64,000 nt of DNA from Leptolinea tardivitalis (GTDB lineage: Bacteria; Chloroflexota; Anaerolineae; Anaerolineales; Anaerolineaceae): NCBI RefSeq assembly GCF_001050275.1, contig NZ_BBYA01000011.1:244075-308074 (forward strand). The letters run 5' to 3'. Shown piece by piece: positions 1 through 10,469 of the stretch. A program made the position numbers and the translations under genes. Each line of letters starts with the position of its first letter. Within the stretch, counting starts at the first letter, position 1. Below the pieces are notes generated by a model. It worked only from the letters and a program-made list of their open reading frames with translations, searched no databases and was not told the origin of the DNA.

Positions 1-1406
1 CGTTCCACAGCAGATCGGGCAATTTCAATATCTTCTTTTGTATAAAATCCATGATTGATATGTTTTCCAAGAAACAACCATCCATCCAGACCTCGCCTAG
101 AAACCAGTGGAATGGCCCAGTAAAAACCATCGCAATTTTCCGGCACCAGGGCTTTGGGTTGGGTTGTTTCATCCACCCATTCTGCTGGTATGGGAGGTGT
201 GTTTTTAGCTGATTGTTCTGGAAAGATAACGATGTCTGGAAGGAAACTCTTAAGTACTCCAGATGGCAACAGGATAATTTTCTCTGCCTGAATTAGATCG
301 GTGCAGATCCAGGCAAATTCTTCCAATCCGTTGCTGGATGGCACATCCTGCTGTGAATTTGAAAAGATACTCTCATAGATTTGTTGCGGCCGGGCTAATC
401 TGCGCAGCTGTTCCGTTTGAATTATCTGGTCTTTGACCGAAAGATGATTCTGAATTGTTAAAATGCCAGTTATCAGGGGGATGAGAACCAGATAAGCCAG
501 TTCTGGCTGTGTGAAGAAAAGGAATACAGAAGAAAGAACACAGGCCAACAATGCCCCGGTTACAATGGCAAACGACCAGCGTTTTCGCAGTCCTGATCTT
601 GGAAGTGGAATTGAGCTGAACACCTCGTATACCATGGCTGCCTGTCCGATCAGCAGTATGGCAATGGTGATCAAGACTTCGATAATCACATCCAATTCAG
701 TGAGCGGTAGGAGAATGGAAGGAGAAAAAACCTGGTTCCTATAGCCGGCTTCAAATGTGTTGATTCCCCAAATCAGGGCAAAAGCAACGAGAAAACAAAC
801 CAGCAATAAAACCAGAGTGGAAGCCGTCAGCCAGGGGCGGGCAATCCGGCGGGCTTCATTACCCATAAAATGTGCCGTTGGCCCCGGGCGTAAAATCGCA
901 TCCAGCGATAGCAGAATACAGAGAAGAATATAAACCGGAAATGCAATGGCAAGCCCGTAAAATCCGGCAAAGGTCCCCATTTGGTCATCCAGATCGGGAA
1001 GCGGATTTGCCAGCGCCATCCAGGCCAACAGGAAGGCAGTAATCACCAGTACCAGCCCAAACCAGGAAGCCTGCCGGTGGTGTAATGACGACTCCGCATT
1101 ATCCCAGAAACCAGAGTACCAGAGGATGACGCAATACCAGGCAAAGGGAGAAAGGATCAACGGCCACCATCCGGCGCGCCACCAGAAATTAATCAACGGA
1201 TTATTCCAATCCCATCCGCTTCTCAAAATGGCAGTATGGGCAATAAAAAAAATTGCCCCAAGCAATAGTCCTTCTGCTGAAAGCCAGACACCCCAGGCGC
1301 GCCGGTCGGCTTCGAGTAATACAGTAAATCCGAGCCAGCACAAAATAAAGGCATTAAATATGGATAAGGTTAACGCCGGCCAATCTAAAAGCGGCAGGCC
1401 GCTCAT
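1..1406 (-). CDS. Membrane sensor protein, probable histidine kinase (3' part outside window)
   Basis: Open frame of 468 codons from an ATG at 1406 running off the window edge, so the C-terminus is missing. About nine hydrophobic membrane segments fill roughly residues 5-310. A short helical linker then leads into a soluble region (about 345-468) with a GAF-like look (a segment reading GFYWAIPLVSRRGLDGWLFL). Its ATG overlaps the stop of the response regulator upstream (ATGA), and GGGAGGGC lies just before it as ribosome binding site. The coupling to a response regulator suggests a sensor histidine kinase, but no H-box or ATPase domain is inside the window, so the kinase call is inference. Confidence 0.7.
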   Translation of the reverse strand, partial: MSGLPLLDWPALTLSIFNAFILCWLGFTVLLEADRRAWGVWLSAEGLLLGAIFFIAHTAILRSGWDWNNPLINFWWRAGWWPLILSPFAWYCVILWYSGFWDNAESSLHHRQASWFGLVLVITAFLLAWMALANPLPDLDDQMGTFAGFYGLAIAFPVYILLCILLSLDAILRPGPTAHFMGNEARRIARPWLTASTLVLLLVCFLVAFALIWGINTFEAGYRNQVFSPSILLPLTELDVIIEVLITIAILLIGQAAMVYEVFSSIPLPRSGLRKRWSFAIVTGALLACVLSSVFLFFTQPELAYLVLIPLITGILTIQNHLSVKDQIIQTEQLRRLARPQQIYESIFSNSQQDVPSSNGLEEFAWICTDLIQAEKIILLPSGVLKSFLPDIVIFPEQSAKNTPPIPAEWVDETTQPKALVPENCDGFYWAIPLVSRRGLDGWLFLGKHINHGFYTKEDIEIARSAVE

Positions 1407-2143
1407 CCGCCCTCCCAGGGGATCCAGTTATGGGCAGCATCCAATACGAATGGACGGCCTTCCGTGTCCCATTGAATCAAACGATGGGTCTGGTAAATAA
1501 TGACGGCGCGCGTGCGAGCTACTTTTTCGTCGGTGGTTGTATCGGCCAACCCCCAGGCGGCATAAATACTCCCGTTTGTCCGGCTGATGGTGCGCTTGTC
1601 TTGAAAGCCCATCCGGCTGGCAATCTGTTCATTGGTTAGTCCCTGGGCGATCATTTTGATCACGGCCAGTTCATTCGGTTCAAGGAGGCTGAGTGGATCC
1701 TGTTCGTCAAGGTTGCGGACTTCATGAACGCGTTCTTCAATTTCAGGATCAATGAAAGACCGTCCGGCAATGGCGTCAGAAATCAAAGGGATGATCATCT
1801 CTGGAAGCAGGTAATTGGATTTGCGCACATATGCGTAATGGCTCAGAATCCCGGAAGCCCTGAAATCGCGGTAATACTGGTCATCATCCTGGATGGAATA
1901 AAAAACCACCGGCAGACGGGGTATCTCACGGCGTAACGCCACGGCAGTTTGAATCCCGTTGAGGCTGCCTGCCAATCGTACATCCATCAAGACAGCATCA
2001 GGATTGGTGCTGATTCCCAAATGAAGAGCTTCTTCTCCTGAATCTGTATCGGCACAGATAACGATGCTGCCAGATGCTTCAAATCCGGTCTTGAGAGCTG
2101 CTCGAAGGCGTTGATTATCTTCCACCAGCAATAATTGAATCAT
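1403..2143 (-). CDS. Response regulator, receiver domain plus LuxR-type HTH
   Basis: 246 residues. The receiver domain (about 1-130) carries the acidic pair E8/D9, the phosphoacceptor D54 in VLMDVRL, S83 at the Thr/Ser switch position and K108. A C-terminal HTH of LuxR/GerE type spans about 150-200 (EPNELAVIKMIAQGLTNEQI). It should control transcription after phosphorylation by the sensor encoded immediately downstream, with which it overlaps by ATGA. A -10 box TATAAT (2150-2155) lies only 6 nt before the ATG, so the transcript is probably leaderless. No Shine-Dalgarno is seen. The receiver assignment is firm; the target genes are unknown. Confidence 0.88.
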   Translation of the reverse strand: MIQLLLVEDNQRLRAALKTGFEASGSIVICADTDSGEEALHLGISTNPDAVLMDVRLAGSLNGIQTAVALRREIPRLPVVFYSIQDDDQYYRDFRASGILSHYAYVRKSNYLLPEMIIPLISDAIAGRSFIDPEIEERVHEVRNLDEQDPLSLLEPNELAVIKMIAQGLTNEQIASRMGFQDKRTISRTNGSIYAAWGLADTTTDEKVARTRAVIIYQTHRLIQWDTEGRPFVLDAAHNWIPWEGG

Positions 2144-2204
2144 GAGCTAATTATAGTGTCAGGCCGGTAAGCCTGAAAACAGGAGAAATCATCATCGCCG
2201 CGCT

Positions 2205-2903
2205 TTATCTTCCCAACAGATTCCAGAAGGCATGAATCAGAATTGATCCATACAGGTTCCCGGTTTTCCAACGACAAAAGCCAGTCCACAGGCCAATTAT
2301 CGAAGCAATCACCATTTTCATCAGCATAATATGGATAAGACCGGAGGTAGTTGTACTGGAAGATACATGCATGGCCACGACATCCCAGTATCCCAGATGC
2401 CACAGGGCGAACAGCTGGGTGGTCAGGAGTATGGTGGATATGCCATTCCATTTTGCCGGCAGCACCGAACTCATGCGCTTCCAGATCCAACCACGAAAGA
2501 TGGGTTCTTCGAAGAAGGGAAAAATAAGGCACGATAAAACGGTTGGAATGAATTGACGGGGATCCATACAGATATTAAAACCGGCCATCACGACAAAAAT
2601 AGCCAGACCCGCCATCATGCCGATGAAACCTTTGGAAGAGATCGTAAATTTCGAAAACCCGGGGTTGCCAAGACTGTGACGAACCATCAACCAGAGGCCC
2701 AGTCCGGTCAGTAGCATTGTTAATCCGTTGGTAATGTCCCCGGCAGGTTCAAATAGTTGACTGACTGAACCCAGGCCAACCATGATTCTATACATAAAAT
2801 AACGGAACAACTGAATTCCAATCAGCGCCAGGAGTATCTTTGTCAACTCGATTAACCATGCAAACCGGGTATTGAATGGCAAATTGTTTATTGAGAGTTT
2901 CAT
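2205..2903 (-). CDS. CPBP family intramembrane metalloprotease
   Basis: 232 residues with about six to seven hydrophobic segments. The CPBP (Abi/CAAX protease-like) motifs are all present: E132-E133-x3-R137 (EEPIFRG), H169 in FALWHLG, and H224-x3-N228 in HAFWN. These form the membrane-embedded metal site in the family. The start at 2903 has AGGAAC just upstream. Family members process prenylated or other membrane proteins or take part in bacteriocin immunity; no substrate can be named here. It lies 61 nt upstream of the response regulator on the same strand but appears to be a separate unit, because the regulator has its own -10 box. Confidence 0.88.
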   Translation of the reverse strand: MKLSINNLPFNTRFAWLIELTKILLALIGIQLFRYFMYRIMVGLGSVSQLFEPAGDITNGLTMLLTGLGLWLMVRHSLGNPGFSKFTISSKGFIGMMAGLAIFVVMAGFNICMDPRQFIPTVLSCLIFPFFEEPIFRGWIWKRMSSVLPAKWNGISTILLTTQLFALWHLGYWDVVAMHVSSSTTTSGLIHIMLMKMVIASIIGLWTGFCRWKTGNLYGSILIHAFWNLLGR

Positions 2904-3061
2904 GTTCCTTGTTCTTTTCTTTGAAAAATTATCTGCACAGGCGGAATAGAAGGTACTTCAAAAAATGACAGGAATTAAGCACTTGAGTGCATGGATTTTG
3001 TATTCTGAGAGGCTGGTTTATTTTTTCTCCAGGCTTATTCTTATTCCAAAGGAGAACCATA

Positions 3062-4666
3062 ATGCAAATAAAAAAACCATCACGTATTCTCTGGATATCG
3101 ATTGCCCTGGGTCTGTGTTTTGACCTGTTATTCTGGAAAAAACCAGTGGGAATATCCTACTTCCTGTTTGTCTTTGTCCTGATTGCGGCCGGATTTGTTC
3201 TGGCATATCTGGAAGGACGCAAACCGGCTGGTCTGACCTGGCTTATGGCCGGAATTACACTGTTCTTCTCTGCCATGATTTTCATTCGTGAGGAGCCATT
3301 CACGACCTTTATCAATGTGTTATTGTCACTGATTGGACTGGGGCTGCTAGCGCTTACATTTTCCAGCGGTTTATGGATCCGATATAGTCTGGCGGATATG
3401 GTTACGGGAATCGCCCGTTTAGTTTCCGGCACATTGGCGGGGGGAAGCTCGCTGCTGGCAACTTCGCGCAAGATGGAAGTGGAGGATCATAAGGATGTTG
3501 ATGCTCCAAAGAAACCCAAAGCCATATCCTTCTGGGCGATATTTCGTGGAGTGTTACTGGCGTTCCCGATTGTCTTTTTTCTCGCCTTGCTGCTGGTGTC
3601 TGCCGACCCGGTGTTTTCAAAAGAGCTGGAGCGGATTCTTGATATTAATAAATTCATGGAATACGCCGTACGCCTCGCCATGGTCGGTATCATTGGTTAC
3701 CTGTTATCCGGTGTTTATCTTTACAGCCTGGAAAAAAGTCACCGCTCAGACCTGATTGGTATGGACAAACCCTGGTTCCCGGCTTTTCTGGGTTTCACTG
3801 AAAGCGCCATTGTGCTTGGTAGTGTAAATATTCTGTTTGCTTTTTTTGTGGTGGTCCAATTTAAATATTTCTTTGGCGGGCAAACCAATATAGTCGTAGA
3901 TGGCTTCACGTATGCCGAATATGCCCGGCGAGGATTTGGCGAGTTAATTGCTGTGGCAATTCTCAGTCTCATCCTTTTCCTGGGGCTGAGTGCTGTCACG
4001 CGTCGGGAGTCTCCGGGTAAACAGAAATGGTTCACAGGACTTGGACTGGTATTGGTCTGTCTTGTGGCTGTGATTCTGGTTTCATCTTTCCAGAGACTTA
4101 GTCTGCTGGAAGCCGCTTATGGTTTTACGCGATCCAGGACATACAGCCATATTTTCATGGTCTGGCTTGGAATATTGCTGGCCGCCGTCATCGTCCTCGA
4201 GATAATAAATTATCGCCGTGGTTTTGCTATGGCAGCCCTGATTGTGCTGGTTGGGTTCGGTGCGACTTTGAATTTCATCAATATTGACGGATTTATCGTC
4301 AGAGCTAATGTTGAACGAGCCAGAGCCGGTGAAGAATTGGACTATATGTATTTTCAGGAATTGTCTACTGACAGTATTCCTCAGGCTTTATCAGAATTCC
4401 GTGCAACAAACGATCCAGAGGTAAAGACTCTGCTGGGTGTATCAATGGTCTGCCGTAGTGCTGAGATGGAAGGACATCTCGATAAATGGGAATGGACGGG
4501 TTTTAATATTTCATACAACACAGCGGTTAATGTCTTAAGAGAAGCGGCACCTGAGTTTAAAGAATACCAGCTTATTGAGAATACTGAAGGCGGGTGGCGG
4601 GCAAACACAGTAAAAACGCCGTTTGGCGAAAAAGATTGTTATAAATCCTACCAAGATATGGATTGA
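3062..4666 (+). CDS. DUF4173-type polytopic membrane protein
   Basis: 534 residues from the ATG at 3062, chosen over an in-frame upstream ATG at 2987 because AAAGGAG sits 6 nt before it. There are about ten to eleven membrane segments through residue 400, followed by a soluble C-terminal tail of about 130 residues. The segment TYAEYARRGFGELI around residue 280 is the recognisable DUF4173/DUF4153 signature. Family function is unknown. It stands alone and converges on the LuxR regulator, sharing a bidirectional terminator with it. Confidence 0.8.
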   Translation: MQIKKPSRILWISIALGLCFDLLFWKKPVGISYFLFVFVLIAAGFVLAYLEGRKPAGLTWLMAGITLFFSAMIFIREEPFTTFINVLLSLIGLGLLALTFSSGLWIRYSLADMVTGIARLVSGTLAGGSSLLATSRKMEVEDHKDVDAPKKPKAISFWAIFRGVLLAFPIVFFLALLLVSADPVFSKELERILDINKFMEYAVRLAMVGIIGYLLSGVYLYSLEKSHRSDLIGMDKPWFPAFLGFTESAIVLGSVNILFAFFVVVQFKYFFGGQTNIVVDGFTYAEYARRGFGELIAVAILSLILFLGLSAVTRRESPGKQKWFTGLGLVLVCLVAVILVSSFQRLSLLEAAYGFTRSRTYSHIFMVWLGILLAAVIVLEIINYRRGFAMAALIVLVGFGATLNFINIDGFIVRANVERARAGEELDYMYFQELSTDSIPQALSEFRATNDPEVKTLLGVSMVCRSAEMEGHLDKWEWTGFNISYNTAVNVLREAAPEFKEYQLIENTEGGWRANTVKTPFGEKDCYKSYQDMD

Positions 4667-4673
4667 CCTGAAA

Positions 4674-4717
4674 ACAGGAGGGTGTTGATTTATATATCAG
4701 CATCCTCTTGTTTTTTT
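4674..4717. terminator. Bidirectional terminator between convergent genes
   Basis: The arm starting ACAGGAGG at 4674 pairs with the arm ending CATCCTCTTG, followed by seven T. It lies between the DUF4173 gene and the MalT-like gene, overlaps the stop codon of the latter, and can serve both strands. Confidence 0.75.
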
Positions 4718-7335
4718 ACTTTCAATTGAGCAACAATTGCCTGAGATCGACTTGTCACCCCGATTTTTCTAAAAATGGATGAGATATGTTTCTTTACCGT
4801 GGACAGTGAAATGGATAACCGCGCGGCAATCTCGTAATTTGATAACCCCTGTTTAATCAAACCGAGGATTTCTTCCTCCCGTGACGTCAGGGGGATGATC
4901 ATGTCATTTCCACTATGTAGAAGAGTTGATGAATGAAGACTTCTCACAGAAAAACGGTAGACAGGTTCATCCATGAACGATCGAATAAACTTAAGTGGAT
5001 CACCTAATTCATGCGCGAGGAGAAGATCCTCGTTACTACCTGTTAAATCCCCCATGGCATCACGAATCCTCGATCTAACGATAAGGAATTTAATTAAAAC
5101 ACCGGTCATATCCGATTTTTGGCATAGAGGAATGCACTGATTCGCATAATTTAATGCATCAGACAACTTACCGGCGGCTGCCAGAGCACGAATATGAATG
5201 AGAATGGAGGTATGTGACGCGTGGAATTGATAAAGCCAGGGAGAGAGATCACTTACCGGCAATTCAACTGGTACCTCTCTGATTCTTGTATTAAAAATTA
5301 ACAGATAGCGAATCGCTTGCAGATCAGCGAAAACCTGAGAATTATTATCCGGGGTTATATAATGTGAGACTCCATCCACAACCTCGAGAGCTTCATCAGC
5401 TTTCCCTCGGGCAATCAATAGTCTGATCTGTGAAATTACTGAATTGAATAGAAAAAGCAGAGAGTGATTGATGCGACCGGCAGTAAGACCCTTGTTAAGG
5501 ATTTCTTCGGCTTCATCAAGCCTGTTCATTTCAATTAATATGTATGCTAATGCAATATAAAGCGGGGCAGCAGCCGGTGTTTCTGCCATACGATTTTCGG
5601 CTGCCAGCCTGATCCCATCATGGCATATTTGGGCAGCTTTTATTAATTCTCCCCTGTCTGCCAGCAGATTGGCCAACGCAGTATGAGCGCCAATCAATGC
5701 TTGAGTGTTACCTTCCCGCCAGGTCATAGGGATACCTGTTTGAAAAGCATATAATGATTCGCTAATCTGCCCCATTTGTTTATAAAGATGCCCGGATATG
5801 ATCCATGCATTGCCTTCCAGAAGTGGAAAATCCGGGTGTGCTGTCTCTTTCGCCTTGTTGGCAAACTCCAATCCAGACTCACTCTGATGCCGGGAATACT
5901 CGAGCAGAGCCGTTAGAAGCATCTTTTCAATTTGCCATTGCTTCCACTCGAGAGTTCGAGAGTAATCAGGATTTAAACGCAATTTTTCACCGGTTGCGCG
6001 ATCAAACATATTCAATTTTGATGGGACACTGGAGAAATCTCCTTGCAGCATCAATGCCCAGGCATATGCGATATTTATACCGGGGTAGGAAATAAACACT
6101 GACGAGGACAACCGTTTACACCAGTTGATCATCAGATCGATGTTGCCCTCATGTAACATGCGAGGCCAATTTTCAAGAATTATTTCCACCGCTTGATCGT
6201 GTCTTTCCCTTTGAAGAGCGCAATCAACGGCTTCTTCCAGATATCCTTCTGTTTGGAACCATACCCCTGCGATATATAGCAAGTGATCGACATCCACCGA
6301 CTGTTTTAAGACAAGACGGGAACGAAGAAAAGATGAAAACAAATGGTGGTATCGGAACCATTGATTATTTGAATCAAGGGGTAAAAAAAACAGGTTGTTT
6401 TGTATAAGCCGATTCATTATGGAATCTGCTTTTTCTGCCGAGATTTCAGATAGAGCGGCACCCAGGAAAATATTGAATCGATTCACAACCGAGGTTTTTA
6501 ACAAGAAATCCTGAACAGATCCTTCTTGAAGAGAAAAAACTTCATCCATCAAGTAACTGGTAATGTATTCCTGGTTCCCTGAAATTGACCGAATGAATGA
6601 ATCTGTTTCGTGACCTGTTTTGCCAGATGCGATGACCATGGCCGCCAGATGAATGGCCGCTGCCCAACCTTCTGTCTTTTCTGTCAATGTGTTGATTTCG
6701 TCATCAGTCAGGCTAAGTTCATGGTTAGCCTGGATGAACGCTTTCGTTTCTTCTGAAGAAAAACGCAGATCAGCGGCTGTCAATTCGAGAAGCTGACAAC
6801 GAACTCGAAAACGTGCTGTTGGAAGTGGCGGCCGTGTACGACTGATCAGAATGATCGTTGCCACCGCTGGTAATCGATCTACCAGCAACACAAGAAACCG
6901 ATAAATCTCAGGTTCTTCAATCAGGTGAAAATCGTCAAAACAGAAAAGGATAGGTTCTGGAACGGAAGAAAGACAGTCGAAGAAGCAATTTTGAAGGGCG
7001 GTAAATTCATCCGGTTTAATGTTGGATAGGAGTGGGGTAATCTCAGAGCAAAATCCAGGCAGTCGGGTTTGGATCAATGCAACAAGTTGAAAAATAAAAC
7101 GCGGGAAATCTATGTTTAATGAGTCGCAGGGAACCCATATTGAAATCCCATCGTATGTCTTAAGCCATGATGAGATCAATACAGTTTTTCCATACCCGGC
7201 CGGAGCAGTGAGGCAGACCAATTGTCGTCCACGTTTCACAGCTCCATCCAGCTTTTCAAACAAGCCGGGACGGGGAATTGTTTTACCAGAAAAAGAAGGC
7301 CTGAAGGATTGTGCCTTCACTTGGTTGTGTGCCAT
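4690..7335 (-). CDS. MalT-like LuxR family ATP-dependent transcriptional regulator
   Basis: 881 residues with MalT/LAL architecture. The N-terminal STAND ATPase has Walker A (APAGYGKT, about 45-52) and a Walker B-like ILFCFDDFH (about 128-136). A long helical TPR-like sensor region spans about 350-780. A C-terminal LuxR HTH covers about 815-870 (LTSREEEILGLIKQGLSNYEIA). Such proteins activate genes when an inducer and ATP bind; inducer and targets cannot be read from the sequence. The ATG at 7335 lies 10 nt behind a TATACT box (7346-7351), again suggesting a near-leaderless transcript. The divergent flavodoxin gene at 7464 is a possible target. Confidence 0.9.
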   Translation of the reverse strand: MAHNQVKAQSFRPSFSGKTIPRPGLFEKLDGAVKRGRQLVCLTAPAGYGKTVLISSWLKTYDGISIWVPCDSLNIDFPRFIFQLVALIQTRLPGFCSEITPLLSNIKPDEFTALQNCFFDCLSSVPEPILFCFDDFHLIEEPEIYRFLVLLVDRLPAVATIILISRTRPPLPTARFRVRCQLLELTAADLRFSSEETKAFIQANHELSLTDDEINTLTEKTEGWAAAIHLAAMVIASGKTGHETDSFIRSISGNQEYITSYLMDEVFSLQEGSVQDFLLKTSVVNRFNIFLGAALSEISAEKADSIMNRLIQNNLFFLPLDSNNQWFRYHHLFSSFLRSRLVLKQSVDVDHLLYIAGVWFQTEGYLEEAVDCALQRERHDQAVEIILENWPRMLHEGNIDLMINWCKRLSSSVFISYPGINIAYAWALMLQGDFSSVPSKLNMFDRATGEKLRLNPDYSRTLEWKQWQIEKMLLTALLEYSRHQSESGLEFANKAKETAHPDFPLLEGNAWIISGHLYKQMGQISESLYAFQTGIPMTWREGNTQALIGAHTALANLLADRGELIKAAQICHDGIRLAAENRMAETPAAAPLYIALAYILIEMNRLDEAEEILNKGLTAGRINHSLLFLFNSVISQIRLLIARGKADEALEVVDGVSHYITPDNNSQVFADLQAIRYLLIFNTRIREVPVELPVSDLSPWLYQFHASHTSILIHIRALAAAGKLSDALNYANQCIPLCQKSDMTGVLIKFLIVRSRIRDAMGDLTGSNEDLLLAHELGDPLKFIRSFMDEPVYRFSVRSLHSSTLLHSGNDMIIPLTSREEEILGLIKQGLSNYEIAARLSISLSTVKKHISSIFRKIGVTSRSQAIVAQLKVKKQEDADI

Positions 7336-7463
7336 ATAGAACTTAAGTATACCGGTTGATCTGGAATCAGTCGGTGAAAATTCTACTTAAGCCTGATTTC
7401 AATATGAGCCTTTACGGATAAAGTTGAACAGTCAGCAGGTCAATTGATAGCAGGAGAGAAACC

Positions 7464-8165
7464 ATGGAAGAGACAATTAGTCGACGGTTATTCTTAAAAA
7501 AGGCAGCGATAACCGCGGGAGTGATTGGATTAACCGGAATCATAGGCGCTGATGCCGGAAAACGTGCTTTGATGGAACCTGAGATTGAATTCCCAAGAAA
7601 AATAATAACAAAGGATGACAAAATGATAAGAATGTTAGTAACATATGCGAGTAAATGCGGTTCAACAGGTGAGATAGCGGCCGTCCTGGGGGAGGAATTA
7701 AGTAAAGGCGGTTTTGCTGTAGATATTTTCCCGGTTGATGAGATTCAGACTCTGAAACCATACGAGTTTGTTGTTTTGGGAACAGCTTTACGATTTGAAA
7801 AGCCATTGAATGAAATGATGAACTTCATCTCAAAATATAAACGGGATATCTCTGATAAGAAAATCGCGTATTTCTCTACCGGGGTCTACATGCGGGATCC
7901 ATCAATTGAAAACCAAAATAAAACAAGAAAAATGTTGGAACCTTTAAAAGTTTCTTTGCCAGAACCGGTTAGTGAGGCTATGTTTGCTGGAAAGGTGGAT
8001 TATAAGAAAATAGCTCCATTCTGGCGTTTTCTCATTTCAATGGATTCCTCCGGGCTTATGCGTGAAGGAGACTGGCGGGATTGGCAGGTTATTCACACCT
8101 GGGGCAAACAACTTGTTGAGCAATTTTCTGGTAAAACGACTTTTTACAATGGTCCTATTCAATAA
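7464..8165 (+). CDS. Flavodoxin-domain protein with Tat-type signal
   Basis: 233 residues. The N-terminus SRRLFLKKAAITAGVIG is a twin-arginine motif with hydrophobic stretch, implying export folded with cofactor. Residues about 55-220 are a flavodoxin fold: the phosphate-binding loop YASKCGSTGEIA, then FVVLGTALRF. The closest known group is the flavodoxin-like/protoporphyrinogen-oxidase (HemG-like) family. The redox partner is unknown. GGAGAGAA precedes the ATG. Divergent from the MalT-like regulator. Confidence 0.8.
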   Translation: MEETISRRLFLKKAAITAGVIGLTGIIGADAGKRALMEPEIEFPRKIITKDDKMIRMLVTYASKCGSTGEIAAVLGEELSKGGFAVDIFPVDEIQTLKPYEFVVLGTALRFEKPLNEMMNFISKYKRDISDKKIAYFSTGVYMRDPSIENQNKTRKMLEPLKVSLPEPVSEAMFAGKVDYKKIAPFWRFLISMDSSGLMREGDWRDWQVIHTWGKQLVEQFSGKTTFYNGPIQ

Positions 8166-8197
8166 CTCTCAAAAGCCAAAAATTAACATTCTCTAAT

Positions 8198-8226
8198 TTG
8201 ACGATAGAATAAACACGTGTTATAGT
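8198..8226 (+). promoter_or_regulatory. Promoter of metK riboswitch transcript
   Basis: -35 TTGACG (8198-8203), 17-bp spacer, -10 TATAGT (8221-8226). It lies 29 nt before the SAM-I aptamer. Confidence 0.75.
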
Positions 8227-8254
8227 CGTAAAATAATTCAATAGCCTCTAAAGG

Positions 8255-8378
<124 letters not shown>

Positions 8379-8396
8379 CGACCGAAAAGAAAATTC

Positions 8397-8426
8397 TTGC
8401 CCCTCGCAGTACCGGAAGGGGCAAAT
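8397..8426 (+). terminator. Riboswitch-controlled terminator before metK
   Basis: Arms TTGCCCC (8397 on) and AGGGGCAA followed by a T-rich ATTTCTTT. It lies between the SAM-I aptamer and the metK ribosome binding site and is the likely expression platform. Confidence 0.75.
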
Positions 8427-8449
8427 TTCTTTAATTAAAGGAGAAAAAC

Positions 8450-9679
8450 ATGCAGTCCACATTCCTGAATTCTGAAAAATACCTGTTCACATCCGAATCG
8501 GTGACCGAAGGACATCCTGACAAAATCTGCGATCAGGTCAGCGATGCTGTCCTTGATGCCTGCCTTGCCCAGGATCCTTATTCCCGTGTAGCCTGCGAAA
8601 CCGCCACTAAGACTGGTTTTGTCATGCTGCTGGGCGAAATTACCACCAATGCCCACATCGATTTCGATCGGCTGGTTCGAAAAGTTGTTACGGATATTGG
8701 TTATGATGACAGCTCCAAAGGTTTTGATGGCAATTCCTGCGGTGTACAGGTTGCCATTGCCAAACAATCTGGTGACATTGATATGGGTGTTTCTAAAGCC
8801 GACGAAGTTAAAAAAGGTCAGGCTTCAGAAGATGAAATCGCCAAAATTGGCGCCGGCGACCAGGGTATGATGTTCGGCTTTGCCTGCAATGAAACCCCGG
8901 CTCTCATGCCCATGCCGATTTATTTGGCCCACAAACTTACCCGCAAACTCACCGAAGTTCGCAAGAATGACACTCTGCCGTGGCTGCGCCCCGATGGCAA
9001 GAGCCAGGTGACAATTGAATACCGCAAGGGAAAACCCTATCGCGTCGACACTGTTCTCATCAGCACTCAGCACGATCCAGATGTAACCCAGAAGGAAATC
9101 TTCGACGGTGTCAAGAAATATGTCATCGATCCTGTGCTGAAAGAATCTGGCATCATCGTTGACGGTGACCTGAAGATCTATGTCAACCCCACCGGCCGGT
9201 TTGTTATTGGCGGACCTATGGGCGATGCCGGTGTTACCGGCCGCAAGATTATTGTTGATACCTACGGTGGAACCGGTCGGCATGGCGGCGGTGCCTTCTC
9301 AGGCAAAGACCCCACAAAAGTTGACCGCTCTGCGGCTTATGCTGCCCGCTGGGTTGCCAAGAATGTAGTAGCTGCCGGTCTGGCTGACCGTTGTGAAATC
9401 CAGGTGGCCTATGCCATCGGCGTGGCCCATCCTTTGAGCATCAACGTCGAAACCTTCGGCACCGGCAAGATCGCTGATGAAGATATCGCCGAGATCATCA
9501 GCAAAACCTTCGACCTGCGCCCCGGCGCTATCATTCGTGATCTTGACCTGCGCAAACCTATTTACCAGCAGGTGGCCGCGTACGGTCACTTCGGCCGTGA
9601 TGACCTGGATTTGAGCTGGGAAAAAACCAACAAAGTAGAGGCTTTGAAAGCTGCGGCCGCCGCAAAAGCTTCCAAATAA
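8450..9679 (+). CDS. metK: S-adenosylmethionine synthetase
   Basis: 409 residues, full length. It makes SAM from methionine and ATP. Recognisable motifs: [19 protein letters not shown] near the N-terminus, [17 protein letters not shown], and [26 protein letters not shown] precedes the ATG by 6 nt. Controlled by the SAM-I riboswitch in its leader, so it is feedback-repressed by its own product. It is followed by three SAM-using or membrane-lipid genes that have their own promoter. Confidence 0.98.
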   Translation: MQSTFLNSEKYLFTSESVTEGHPDKICDQVSDAVLDACLAQDPYSRVACETATKTGFVMLLGEITTNAHIDFDRLVRKVVTDIGYDDSSKGFDGNSCGVQVAIAKQSGDIDMGVSKADEVKKGQASEDEIAKIGAGDQGMMFGFACNETPALMPMPIYLAHKLTRKLTEVRKNDTLPWLRPDGKSQVTIEYRKGKPYRVDTVLISTQHDPDVTQKEIFDGVKKYVIDPVLKESGIIVDGDLKIYVNPTGRFVIGGPMGDAGVTGRKIIVDTYGGTGRHGGGAFSGKDPTKVDRSAAYAARWVAKNVVAAGLADRCEIQVAYAIGVAHPLSINVETFGTGKIADEDIAEIISKTFDLRPGAIIRDLDLRKPIYQQVAAYGHFGRDDLDLSWEKTNKVEALKAAAAAKASK

Positions 9680-9725
9680 TCTCGTCTACTTATTCTGAGG
9701 AAAACGCCGTTACCTCAGACAAATG

Positions 9726-9755
9726 ACAGAGGCAGGTTCGATAACCTGCCTCTGT
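9726..9755 (+). terminator. Hairpin after metK
   Basis: Perfect 13-bp stem with arms ACAGAGGCAGGTT and AACCTGCCTCTGT around a CGAT loop. There is no clean T-run, so termination may be partial. Confidence 0.6.
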
Positions 9756-9794
9756 TGATTCATCCATGACAGGACAACCGTTTATAATTCAACC

Positions 9795-10469
9795 ATGCTC
9801 TATCTTGTAGCCACACCTATCGGCAACCTGGGCGATATCACCCTCCGCGCACTGGAAACGTTAAAAAACGTTGATCTCGTTGTCAGCGAAGACACCCGTA
9901 CAACTGGCTTTCTCTTAAAACATTTTGAGATCAAAAAGCCTCAGATGGCATTCCATGAATACAATGAAGAGAAAGCTGCCGACCGGGTGGTAGGTATGAT
10001 GCTGGAGGGGAAAAATGTTGCCCTGGTTTCAGATGCCGGCAGTCCTTCTGTGTCTGATCCCGGATACCGGCTGGTTCGGGCAGCATTGAAAGCAGGTGTG
10101 GAAATAACGGCTATTCCCGGCCCAACAGCGGTGATTACAGCACTGGTACTTTCTGGCCTGCCGGTGCATTCCTTTACGTTTCGAGGTTTCCCTCCGAGAA
10201 AAAGTTCTGCCCGGCGGAAATTCCTGGCTGTAGATGAACAATCTCCTCATACACTGATCTTCTATGAAAGCCCTTTCAGACTGGTCGAATTCCTGAAGGA
10301 TTGTCTGGCGGTTTATGGAGACAGGCCTGCCGCTGTGGCCAATGACCTGACCAAAAAATTTGAGCTGGTGGTACGGGGAACGTTGTCAGAACTGGTGGAG
10401 AAATCTGCCACCATGGATCTGCGCGGAGAATTCACTGTGGTGATTGCCGGGTTTGAGGCCAACCTGTGA
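9795..10469 (+). CDS. rsmI: 16S rRNA (cytidine1402-2'-O)-methyltransferase
   Basis: 224 residues. It opens with the family hallmark [18 protein letters not shown], followed by [16 protein letters not shown] and the [13 protein letters not shown] and [11 protein letters not shown] motifs of the tetrapyrrole-methylase fold. It 2'-O-methylates C1402 in the decoding centre with SAM. It is shorter than the roughly 280 residues of E. coli RsmI, lacking the C-terminal extension. TATAAT (9783-9788) is 6 nt before the ATG and there is no Shine-Dalgarno, so the message is probably leaderless. Overlaps rsmE. Confidence 0.93.
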   Translation: MLYLVATPIGNLGDITLRALETLKNVDLVVSEDTRTTGFLLKHFEIKKPQMAFHEYNEEKAADRVVGMMLEGKNVALVSDAGSPSVSDPGYRLVRAALKAGVEITAIPGPTAVITALVLSGLPVHSFTFRGFPPRKSSARRKFLAVDEQSPHTLIFYESPFRLVEFLKDCLAVYGDRPAAVANDLTKKFELVVRGTLSELVEKSATMDLRGEFTVVIAGFEANL